A stretch of DNA of 64,000 bases, from assembly GCF_001482385.1 (NCBI RefSeq), contig NZ_CP013611.1, positions 2,108,001-2,172,000 of the forward strand, read 5' to 3'. This stretch comes from Pseudoalteromonas rubra. GTDB taxonomy: Bacteria; Pseudomonadota; Gammaproteobacteria; Enterobacterales; Alteromonadaceae. A model generated the notes under the pieces. That model made no database searches. It worked only from the letters and a program-made list of their open reading frames with translations, and had not been told where the DNA came from. Within the stretch, counting starts at the first letter, position 1, and each line of letters opens with the position of its first letter. Below are positions 57,339-64,000 of this stretch, one piece after another. The position numbers were made by a program, and so were the translations under genes.

Positions 57339-59423
57339 ATGTCTCTTCCCAATTTAGCCCAGTACGCCATGACCGATCTTAAGGGAGTCGGCCCGAAGGC
57401 CGCAGAGCGGCTGGCCAAATTGGGGATCCGCAGTGTTCAGGATATGCTCTTTCATCTGCCACTGCGTTATGAAGACAGAGCCAGAACCTACCGCATCGCC
57501 GAATTGATGCCACATACCCATGTCAGTGTTGAAGGCGAAATCGAGCAAGCCAACATCACCTTCGGTAAACGCCGTATGCTGGTGTGCCAGATCAACGATG
57601 GGACGGGCCGCATTACCCTGCGCTTTTTCAACTTCAGCGCAGCGCAAAAAAACGCCATGCAAAGCGGCAAAATCATGCGCTGCTTTGGCGAAGTGCGCCG
57701 TGGCCGGGTCGGTCTGGAAATGGCTCACCCCGAATACGGTATTCGCGACGAGCTCAGTGAAACACCGCAAGGCGCGGATACACTCACGCCGGTCTATCCA
57801 ACCACTGAAGGGCTGAAGCAACTAAGCATTCGTGCCATTGCCGAGCAAGCTATCGCTTTGCTGCAAAAGTACGACATTGAAGATCACCTCCCCGCTCAGT
57901 TCAGGCCTAACCAGCTGAGCTTAAAAGAAGCCTTACTCACACTCCATCAGCCGCCTCAGGATGTGGCACTGGATCAACTGGAATTGGGTCAGCACCCGGC
58001 GCAACAGCGGCTGGCGTTTGAAGAATTGCTGGCGCAAAACCTTAGCCTGCTGCAACTCAGACAGCAAGGTCAGGCCGTTAAGGCGGTATCGCTACCGCCG
58101 AATAATATGCTAGAGACGGAGTTTCTGGCCCAGCTGCCTTTTAAACCTACGTCAGCACAAAGCCGGGTCGTAGCCGAAATTAAAGGGGATCTGCAACACC
58201 CTTTTCCGATGATGCGACTGGTGCAGGGTGACGTAGGCTCAGGTAAAACCCTGGTTGCAGCACTGAGCGCACTCACGGCCATTGCCAAAGGCTATCAGGT
58301 CGCTCTGATGGCCCCCACCGAGATTTTATCAGAGCAGCATAATATCAACTTTCAGAACTGGTTTGCCGCATTGGGCATAGAAGTGGTGTGGCTGGCAGGT
58401 AAGACCAAAGGCAAAGAGCGCGAGCGCGTGCTGGAACGCATCAGCTCAGGGCAGGCACAAATGGTCGTTGGCACGCATGCACTGTTTCAGGAGCAAGTGC
58501 AGTTTAGTAATCTGGCCCTAATCATCATTGATGAACAACACCGTTTTGGTGTTCACCAGCGCCTGTCGTTACGCGAAAAGGGCAAGTTTAACGACTGCTA
58601 CCCGCACCAGCTGGTCATGACGGCAACACCCATCCCACGCACGCTGGCAATGACCGCCTATGCCGATCTGGAAACCTCAGTGATTGATGAGCTACCACCC
58701 GGGCGCACACCAATCACAACCGTCGCCGTCCCGGATACTCGCCGCGATGAGGTGATTGAGCGTGTTCGGCGTGCCTGTATCGAACAGCAGCGCCAGGTCT
58801 ACTGGGTGTGTACTTTGATTGATGAATCCGAAGCCTTGCAATGCCAGGCGGCTGAAGACACAGCAGAACAACTCACTAAAGCGCTGCCAGAGCTGAATAT
58901 TGCGCTGGTTCATGGCCGTATGAAGGCACAAGAAAAACAGCAGATCATGCAAGACTTTAAGCAGGCAAAAAGCCATGTGCTGGTTGCAACCACTGTGATA
59001 GAAGTCGGAGTAGATGTCCCCAATGCAAGCCTGATCATTATAGAAAACCCAGAACGTCTGGGTTTGGCGCAGCTGCATCAGTTACGAGGCCGGGTTGGCC
59101 GGGGAGACATCGCTTCGCATTGTTTGTTACTTTATCATGCACCTTTGTCAGCAACAGCGCAAAAGCGACTGGGCGTGCTGCGTGACAGTAATGATGGCTT
59201 TGTGATTGCCGAGCGAGATTTAGAGATCCGCGGGCCCGGAGAGGTTCTTGGCACTCGCCAAACGGGGCTAGCTGAGCTGAAAATTGCCGACTTAAGCCGG
59301 GACAAAGTGTTGCTACCACAAGTTCGCAGTCTGGCCTTTACTTTACTCCAACAGCACTCACAGGCCGTTGAACCGCTAGTTCAGCGCTGGTTGCCCAACC
59401 GCAGTGAATTTGCCATGGCTTAG
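57339..59423 (+). CDS. recG: ATP-dependent DNA helicase RecG
   Basis: A 694-residue helicase that reverses stalled forks and unwinds branched DNA. The N-terminal wedge domain begins GVGPKAAERLAKLGI. Helicase motifs are LVQGDVGSGKTLVAAL (Walker A), IIDEQHRFGV (DEQH), MTATPIPRTL, VATTVIEVGVDVPNA and QLRGRVGRG. Full length. AAGGA before the ATG. It may be co-transcribed with trmH. Confidence 0.97.
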   Translation: MSLPNLAQYAMTDLKGVGPKAAERLAKLGIRSVQDMLFHLPLRYEDRARTYRIAELMPHTHVSVEGEIEQANITFGKRRMLVCQINDGTGRITLRFFNFSAAQKNAMQSGKIMRCFGEVRRGRVGLEMAHPEYGIRDELSETPQGADTLTPVYPTTEGLKQLSIRAIAEQAIALLQKYDIEDHLPAQFRPNQLSLKEALLTLHQPPQDVALDQLELGQHPAQQRLAFEELLAQNLSLLQLRQQGQAVKAVSLPPNNMLETEFLAQLPFKPTSAQSRVVAEIKGDLQHPFPMMRLVQGDVGSGKTLVAALSALTAIAKGYQVALMAPTEILSEQHNINFQNWFAALGIEVVWLAGKTKGKERERVLERISSGQAQMVVGTHALFQEQVQFSNLALIIIDEQHRFGVHQRLSLREKGKFNDCYPHQLVMTATPIPRTLAMTAYADLETSVIDELPPGRTPITTVAVPDTRRDEVIERVRRACIEQQRQVYWVCTLIDESEALQCQAAEDTAEQLTKALPELNIALVHGRMKAQEKQQIMQDFKQAKSHVLVATTVIEVGVDVPNASLIIIENPERLGLAQLHQLRGRVGRGDIASHCLLLYHAPLSATAQKRLGVLRDSNDGFVIAERDLEIRGPGEVLGTRQTGLAELKIADLSRDKVLLPQVRSLAFTLLQQHSQAVEPLVQRWLPNRSEFAMA

Positions 59424-59440
59424 TCAGAGCTAAGCCAGGT

Positions 59441-59836
59441 TTATTTAAACATCTCAGAACGCTCGATCACTTCAACCTGATAGCCATCAGGGTCAGCAAC
59501 AAAGAAAAAACGTGCTACCAGAGTATCGCCATTATAAAACGACTTCATCTCCTTAGGCTGGTAACCGAGTGCCTCTGCCTTTGCATGCACAGGTGATAAG
59601 TCATCCACGACAACGGCAATATGACCATAGCCATTACCCAACTCATATGGCTGCTGCGTATCATGATTCCAGGTCAACTCAAGTTCAAACTCAGCCTCTT
59701 CATTGCCCAGATAAATCAGACTAAAGTGCTCAAACTCAATGCGCCTGCGCTCGCCGAGTGCCAGTACATCATGATAAAATGCCAAAGATTTTTGCAGATC
59801 CATTACCCGAACCATGCTGTGAATGAGTTTTGCCAT
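59441..59836 (-). CDS. gloA: Lactoylglutathione lyase (glyoxalase I)
   Basis: A 131-residue metal-dependent lyase that detoxifies methylglyoxal with glutathione. The metal ligands are His in KLIHSMVRV, Glu in FELELTWNHD, His in YGHIAVVVDD and Glu in YQVEVIERSE, all present. The start ATG at 59834-59836 has GAGGA seven bases before it, on DNA that also carries the ribosome site of the divergent gene. Confidence 0.95.
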   Translation of the reverse strand: MAKLIHSMVRVMDLQKSLAFYHDVLALGERRRIEFEHFSLIYLGNEEAEFELELTWNHDTQQPYELGNGYGHIAVVVDDLSPVHAKAEALGYQPKEMKSFYNGDTLVARFFFVADPDGYQVEVIERSEMFK

Positions 59837-59849
59837 CAAGGAGTCCTCT
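59837..59849. promoter_or_regulatory. Overlapping ribosome sites of two divergent genes
   Basis: Only 13 bases separate the start codons of gloA (minus) and the RHH gene (plus). AAGGAG for the plus gene and GAGGA for gloA lie on opposite strands of the same palindrome-like stretch AAGGAGTCCTC. Promoters for each gene must therefore lie inside the coding region of the other. Confidence 0.75.
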
Positions 59850-60125
59850 ATGTGTGAATTGTATGCCGCGGCCGATCCCGCCAGCTATGAAGTAATCCGC
59901 CGCTCACTGCGGATTCAGGGGGCCGTAACCAGCCTGGCACTAGAGCGTCAGATCTGGGATCTGTTACAGGAGATAGCCACCAAAGAGCAACTCAGTGTGG
60001 CTGAATTCGTTTCCACCCTCTATCAGGAAGTACTGGCGCGTCAGGGGGAAGTCAAAAACCTTGCCTCTCTGTTGCGTATCACCTGTTTGACCTATTTATC
60101 CGATCTTACGTCTGATCGCCGTTAA
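59850..60125 (+). CDS. Ribbon-helix-helix domain protein
   Basis: A 91-residue protein from the ATG at 59850 (AAGGAG six bases before; frame open from 59823). It contains an RHH-type segment RRSLRIQGAVTSLALERQIWDLLQEIA (residues 17-43) followed by LSVAEFVSTLYQEVL, matching the RHH_4 group. Such proteins bind DNA as dimers, or serve as small partners. A target is unknown. It is divergent from gloA and 134 bases upstream of the integrase-like gene. Confidence 0.8.
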   Translation: MCELYAAADPASYEVIRRSLRIQGAVTSLALERQIWDLLQEIATKEQLSVAEFVSTLYQEVLARQGEVKNLASLLRITCLTYLSDLTSDRR

Positions 60126-60259
60126 AGGGGTAGTATCTGGTTACTACATTAACATTAGACTTTTGCTTATTAGCAAAAGCCGATACACTGATCTCGATTC
60201 ATTCTTAGTAATCCTTTGAATTGTGTGAACTATTTAGGCACAAGGTATAGCGCAATCAT

Positions 60260-60943
60260 ATGAAATCTCATTTAGGCCGACGCGCATTTTCCAACATGGA
60301 GCTGTATACCCTGTTTAACGGCTACATTTATGGTGACGAAAAACAAAAGCGTGAGCAGCCAAAGCATTGGCACTTCTGGTTACCTGTGCTGGCATATTAT
60401 ACCGGGGCCTACAGTGACGAAATTGGCAACCTGACGCTCTCTGATATCACTAAACAAGAGCAGGTTCGTGGCTTTACATTTCATACGCACGGTAAATTGC
60501 AGGCCCGGTTCGTGCCGATCCACCCAGCCCTGTGGCATGCCGGATTACAAGATTACCTGCACTTTGTAGAGCAACAAGGCCAGACCCGGCTGATGTTTGA
60601 TTTGCCAGCCAAGTCGGGGCGCTTCAGTGAGAAAGTCAGGATCTGGTTTTCCGGAGAGGGCGAGCGTCTTGGCTATTTGCAAAAGTGCGGATTACCTAAT
60701 GTGGATCAGCAAGGCATGAAAACCGCCATCAGCAGCCTGAGACTGAACTTTGAGCAGCAGATACACATTTCCGCCATTCAGCAGGGCAACAAAGCCGCTA
60801 TGCTCTATCTGCTGGGACTGAAACAGGATGGTCAGATCCTCACCCAGCCCAAAGCACATCAGCTCAAACAAGTGCTAACACAAGTTAGGGTCATAAACCC
60901 CAACATTCACTGGCAACGCTTTACAGAGCGTCATGGGCATTAA
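60260..60943 (+). CDS. Tyrosine recombinase-like protein lacking catalytic residues
   Basis: A 227-residue protein resembling only the C-terminal catalytic domain of phage integrases. It has the fold markers WLPVLAYYTGAYSDEIGNLTLSDI, FVPIHPALWHAGLQDYL and IWFSGEGERLGYL. However the first catalytic Arg (TGxR) is Tyr51, and the HxxR box reads SSLR (His lost, Arg161 kept); the downstream GH/Tyr region has no clear counterpart. Without an N-terminal arm-binding domain and with lost catalysis, it is either a decaying or a repurposed recombinase. No att sites were seen. Confidence 0.7.
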   Translation: MKSHLGRRAFSNMELYTLFNGYIYGDEKQKREQPKHWHFWLPVLAYYTGAYSDEIGNLTLSDITKQEQVRGFTFHTHGKLQARFVPIHPALWHAGLQDYLHFVEQQGQTRLMFDLPAKSGRFSEKVRIWFSGEGERLGYLQKCGLPNVDQQGMKTAISSLRLNFEQQIHISAIQQGNKAAMLYLLGLKQDGQILTQPKAHQLKQVLTQVRVINPNIHWQRFTERHGH

Positions 60944-60993
60944 TTTGACAAGCGCTGTGCGCTAAACCTATACGAGGTGCCAAACGAACACAA

Positions 60994-61018
60994 AAAACCC
61001 GACATTGAGTCGGGTTTT
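60994..61018. terminator. Bidirectional terminator between integrase-like gene and galU
   Basis: AAAACCCGAC, loop ATTGA, GTCGGGTTTT: a ten-bp symmetric stem with A and T flanks between converging genes. Confidence 0.85.
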
Positions 61019-61037
61019 CGTATCATGGCGGATAAGG

Positions 61038-61913
61038 TTACAGTGCTTTTACGAACTCACTGAAGTCTTCGCCCAGTTTTTCATCACGCATTGCGTACTG
61101 AACGATAGCTTTCAGATAACCCAACTTATCGCCGCAGTCATGAGCCCGGCCACTCATGTGGAATGCTTCAACGGTTTCACTTTCCATCAGCATATCAATT
61201 GCATCCGTTAGCTGGATCTCGCCTCCGGCTCCCAATGGCGTACGCTCAAGCAAAGGCCAGATATTCCGTGATAATACATAGCGACCCACAACGGCAAGAT
61301 TAGAAGGTGCTTTATCAACAGGCGGCTTCTCGACCATATGACTGATTGGTGCACTTTCGCCTGGCTTAAGCTCAACGCCCTGGATGTCTGCAATACCATA
61401 CTTATTGACGTCTTGCTGAGGAACCGGCTCAAGCATAATCTGACTTAGCTTAGTGTCTAAGAAACGCTTGACCATAGCCGCCAGATTCTCATTGCTTTGA
61501 TCTGCCGTATACTCATCCAGGATCACATCAGGCAAGACAACCACGAAATCGTCATCACCAACAATAGGCTTTGCACACAGGACCGCATGACCAAGCCCTT
61601 TTGCTTCGCCTTGCCTAACATGCATGATAGTAACGCCTTCAGGGCAAATTGAACGAACCTCTTCCAGCAGGGTACGCTTAACCCGCATTTCCAGTGTTGC
61701 TTCCAGTTCAAAACTGGTATCAAAGTGGTTCTCAATCGCATTCTTTGACGAATGGGTCACCAAGACAATTTCGGAAATGCCCGCAGCTGCGCACTCTTTC
61801 ACTATATATTGAATAAGAGGTTTATCGACTAAAGGCAACATTTCCTTGGGGATAGCCTTCGTCATAGGTAACATCCGCGTACCAAGTCCAGCTACAGGAA
61901 TTACAGCTTTCAT
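61038..61913 (-). CDS. galU: UTP-glucose-1-phosphate uridylyltransferase
   Basis: A 291-residue enzyme making UDP-glucose for envelope sugars. The nucleotide loop is [31 protein letters not shown]; further motifs are [25 protein letters not shown] and [21 protein letters not shown]. It is monocistronic with its own terminator. Confidence 0.96.
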   Translation of the reverse strand: MKAVIPVAGLGTRMLPMTKAIPKEMLPLVDKPLIQYIVKECAAAGISEIVLVTHSSKNAIENHFDTSFELEATLEMRVKRTLLEEVRSICPEGVTIMHVRQGEAKGLGHAVLCAKPIVGDDDFVVVLPDVILDEYTADQSNENLAAMVKRFLDTKLSQIMLEPVPQQDVNKYGIADIQGVELKPGESAPISHMVEKPPVDKAPSNLAVVGRYVLSRNIWPLLERTPLGAGGEIQLTDAIDMLMESETVEAFHMSGRAHDCGDKLGYLKAIVQYAMRDEKLGEDFSEFVKAL

Positions 61914-62044
61914 AGTTCATCCATTATTACATAAAATGGCGGAAGAATTTCTCACCATAAGAATAGTTGTGTGACAGAGTATTCTAATCGAATCCGCTGG
62001 CAGTGCAAGTTTAATAATATCCCTTTTACTGCTGTGAGAATAAA

Positions 62045-62077
62045 AAATGCCCGCTCACTAAAAGTGAGCGGGCATTT
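62045..62077 (-). terminator. Intrinsic terminator downstream of the DUF3718 gene
   Basis: AAATGCCCGCTCAC, loop TAAAA, GTGAGCGGGCATTT: a 14-bp stem, 44 bases after the DUF3718 stop codon. Confidence 0.85.
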
Positions 62078-62120
62078 CCAAATACTTCAAGATAATCAGA
62101 CGCTAAGTCCGATAGAATTC

Positions 62121-62495
62121 TTACAGACCAGCACGCTTTTTAATGGCTGCGATCAAAGCTGAGCCACCATGGCCGTTGCTCTCAGCCCAAGCGATGTCAG
62201 CGCCATCAGATAATGCACTTTTAGGTAAGCTCTTAACGATAAACTCGCCTGCATCTACCGCGTTGTTAGCGATTGCATGGCGTAGCATGTTGTTACCATT
62301 ACACTGAACTGAATCATATACGTTACGGATTTTAACCCGTGAGCTCTTTAGCGTACTGCGGATACGTCTTTTGTCGTCAGCCGCAATATATTCACACAAA
62401 GACACTGCCAACTGATCGTTTGCTTTGCTCGCAAAACTTACGGTTAATGCCGAAACGCCAAGACTCACACCAATAACTAAAGGAATTACTTTCAT
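62121..62495 (-). CDS. DUF3718 family secreted protein
   Basis: A 124-residue protein from the ATG at 62493-62495 (AGGTGA six bases before; frame open to 62501). It has a signal peptide (MKVIPLVIGVSLGVSALTVSFASKA) and the DUF3718 core CEYIAADDKRRIRSTLKSSRVKIRNVYDSVQCNGNNMLRHAIANNA, with two cysteines that may pair. Likely periplasmic. The family is common in Shewanella and Pseudoalteromonas, function unknown. Confidence 0.85.
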   Translation of the reverse strand: MKVIPLVIGVSLGVSALTVSFASKANDQLAVSLCEYIAADDKRRIRSTLKSSRVKIRNVYDSVQCNGNNMLRHAIANNAVDAGEFIVKSLPKSALSDGADIAWAESNGHGGSALIAAIKKRAGL

Positions 62496-62572
62496 CACCA
62501 ATCACCTAGTACTTTTTTCGTAAGAACAAACGCTCAATATTGTATCAACCAATACAATTGTTAGCAACAAAG

Positions 62573-63064
62573 TTATATTCCTTTATTTAGAGTTACGAAC
62601 TTATAACTATACAAATTTTTCTCATCTGCTTCATATGCTTCGCTTGCAACTTCTTCCCACTCACCGGCCTGAGTGTGGTCAGGAAAGCGCGTGTCGCCAG
62701 AAACATCTAAGTCAATGTATGTTAAATAAAGCCGATTACTTAAGGGTAGAAACTGTTCATAAATATTTCCACCTCCAATGATCATAACTTCTTCACATCC
62801 GTCAACTAAGGCCAAAGCGTCTTGTGGTGATGAAACCACCTCAATTCCCTCAGCGTTATAATTTGAATTTCGGCTGATCACAATATTTCGCCTGCCAGGA
62901 AGAGGGCGACCAATAGACTCGAATGTTTTGCGTCCCATAACTACAGGTTTATTCAAGGTGACGGCTTTAAAATGCTTCAAGTCAGCCGGTAAATGCCAGG
63001 GCATGGCGTTATCATCGCCAATGATACGTCCGTTTGCCATCGCTGCAATCATTGATATTATCAC
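62573..63064 (-). CDS. folA: Dihydrofolate reductase
   Basis: A 163-residue enzyme reducing dihydrofolate with NADPH. I set the start at the GTG at 63062-63064: GGAG is six bases before it, and the product then reads MIISMIAAMANGRIIG, as in vibrios; the frame reaches 63076. Active-site parts are DNAMPWHLPADLKHF (Asp), PVVMGRKTFESIGRPLPGR and IIGGGNIYEQFLP. Folate genes folK and folA in this window are 50 kb apart. Confidence 0.95.
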   Translation of the reverse strand: MIISMIAAMANGRIIGDDNAMPWHLPADLKHFKAVTLNKPVVMGRKTFESIGRPLPGRRNIVISRNSNYNAEGIEVVSSPQDALALVDGCEEVMIIGGGNIYEQFLPLSNRLYLTYIDLDVSGDTRFPDHTQAGEWEEVASEAYEADEKNLYSYKFVTLNKGI

Positions 63065-63091
63065 AATGCACTCCACTCATACTTTTATACT

Positions 63092-63117
63092 AAAAAAGGG
63101 CCAGAGGCCCTTTTTTT
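63092..63117 (-). terminator. Intrinsic terminator downstream of obgE
   Basis: AAAAAAGGGCC, loop AGA, GGCCCTTTTTTT, between obgE and folA on the minus strand. Confidence 0.85.
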
Positions 63118-63154
63118 ACCAACCCGTTTAGTAAGACGCTAATACGGGTTGCGC

Positions 63155-64000
63155 TTATCTTTCGTAGACGACTTCTACGTCGTAGTCATCTTCGTCCCAG
63201 TCATCCCAGTCATCATCGTTATCCTGAGTTGCCTGGCGGTGGTAAGTATCCCACTTGAACTCGACTTCTTCCTGCTCCTGCTCTTCGAACTTATCACGTG
63301 GCATGCTATCCAGCAGACCCTGAATGTCGTAGCACAACTGCTGTGTATTAAACTTATTGGCAGCAGAGATACGGTACACCTGTTCAGCATCCAGCTCTTC
63401 GGCAATACGCTGACAAACCTCTTCTAACTCATCCTCTGCAAGCAGATCGATTTTATTCAGCACCAACCAACGCGGCTTGTTAGCCAGTTTTGGGCTGTAC
63501 TGATGCAGCTCATTGATGATTGCAAACGCATTATCAACTGGGTCTGTACCATCGACGGGCATGACATCGACAACGTGCAGTAACACACGACAACGCTCCA
63601 GATGCTTCAGGAAGCGGATCCCCAAACCGGCACCATCTGATGCACCTTCAATCAAACCCGGAATGTCGGCGATCACAAACGATTTGTTTGCTTCAGGACG
63701 TACTACACCCAGGTTAGGCACTAAAGTCGTGAATGGGTAATCTGCCACTTTAGGCTTTGCCGCCGACACACTGCGAATAAAGGTTGATTTACCTGCATTC
63801 GGCAAACCCAGCAACCCGACATCAGCCAGCAACATCAGCTCCAGCTTCAGGTTGCGTACTTCGCCAGGCGTTCCCAGTGTTTTCTGTCTTGGCGCACGGT
63901 TTGTGCTCGATTTAAAGCGTGTATTACCTAAACCATGATAACCGCCTTTGGCGACCAGTAGTTTTTGTCCATGTTTAGTCAAGTCACCCAGGCACTCCTG
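63155..64000 (-). CDS. obgE: Obg family GTPase (CgtA/ObgE), 5' end beyond the window
   Basis: The C-terminal 281 codons are present; the reading frame is open to base 64000, upstream of the [10 protein letters not shown] methionine, so the glycine-rich Obg N-terminal domain is mostly outside. GTPase motifs are [10 protein letters not shown] (G1), [14 protein letters not shown] (switch I), [16 protein letters not shown] (G3) and LNKIDLL (G4). The tail is highly acidic ([20 protein letters not shown]). Obg acts in late 50S ribosome assembly and stress control. Confidence 0.95.
   Translation of the reverse strand, partial: QECLGDLTKHGQKLLVAKGGYHGLGNTRFKSSTNRAPRQKTLGTPGEVRNLKLELMLLADVGLLGLPNAGKSTFIRSVSAAKPKVADYPFTTLVPNLGVVRPEANKSFVIADIPGLIEGASDGAGLGIRFLKHLERCRVLLHVVDVMPVDGTDPVDNAFAIINELHQYSPKLANKPRWLVLNKIDLLAEDELEEVCQRIAEELDAEQVYRISAANKFNTQQLCYDIQGLLDSMPRDKFEEQEQEEVEFKWDTYHRQATQDNDDDWDDWDEDDYDVEVVYER

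Noticed and set aside
60163..60180. Hairpin CTTTTGC-TTATTA-GCAAAAG as a terminator for the RHH gene
   Set aside because: No T run follows the stem; too weak to call.

Overview
The window is a contiguous piece of a gammaproteobacterial main chromosome, most likely Pseudoalteromonas or a close Alteromonadales relative. This rests on family-level recognition of the proteins and gene order; no search was run. Pointers are the blocks secB-grxC-yibN / gpmM-envC-S41-yibQ, sfsA-dksA-gluQ-pcnB-folK-panB-panC, phoB-phoR-pstS, epd-pgk-fba and gmk-rpoZ-spoT, a Vibrio-type PLP aspartate decarboxylase (PanP), a DUF3718 protein, and an acetate-type SSS transporter beside an SSS-fused histidine kinase. No rRNA, tRNA, CRISPR array or intact insertion sequence was seen. 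Both ends cut genes: gpsA on the left and obgE/cgtA on the right.

Layout. 1-6.4 kb: gpsA-secB-grxC-yibN on the minus strand, divergent from gpmM-envC-S41 peptidase-yibQ (envelope). 6.7-9.2 kb: CBS protein, PepB, SfsA. 9.5-15.1 kb: dksA-gluQ-pcnB-folK, then panB-panC and a small lipoprotein. pcnB appears to use an AUU start codon. 15.1-18.3 kb: phoB-phoR-pstS with tandem Pho boxes inside the 3' end of phoR. 18.7-20.1 kb: a porin behind an upstream region extremely rich in GATC. 20.1-23.6 kb: epd-pgk-fba. 23.8-32.1 kb: a probable acetate-switch locus (DnaQ-like exonuclease, cNMP/CBS/DUF294 protein, SSS symporter, DUF4212) divergent from a CrbS-like hybrid kinase. 32.2-37.2 kb: a GAF-GGDEF cyclase, PanP (it supplies the beta-alanine that panB-panC need without panD here), and a degenerate GGDEF-EAL protein. 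37.2-37.9 kb: a TrmB-like methyltransferase frameshifted at a G6 run. 38.0-43.5 kb: ABC exporter, ubiX, mpl, pyrE, rph. 43.7-44.5 kb: yicC.

44.65-49.13 kb is the most accessory-looking part. It separates yicC from gmk and carries, in order along the plus coordinate, a HEAT-repeat protein, an overlooked 40-codon gene for a peptide with a bacteriocin-type double-glycine leader (strong ribosome site, own terminator), a five-helix membrane protein, an XRE regulator, and a fusion of a MerR DNA-binding domain to a SAM methyltransferase behind a MerR-style promoter with a 19-bp spacer. This is the best candidate for an undescribed system, but no maturation or export enzyme is visible.

49.2-59.4 kb: gmk, rpoZ, spoT, ridA, a FapA/DUF342 protein, asnA/asnC, trmH and recG. 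59.4-61.0 kb: gloA and a ribbon-helix-helix protein whose ribosome sites overlap on opposite strands, then a tyrosine-recombinase-like protein that lacks catalytic residues. 61.0-64.0 kb: galU, a DUF3718 protein, folA and obgE.
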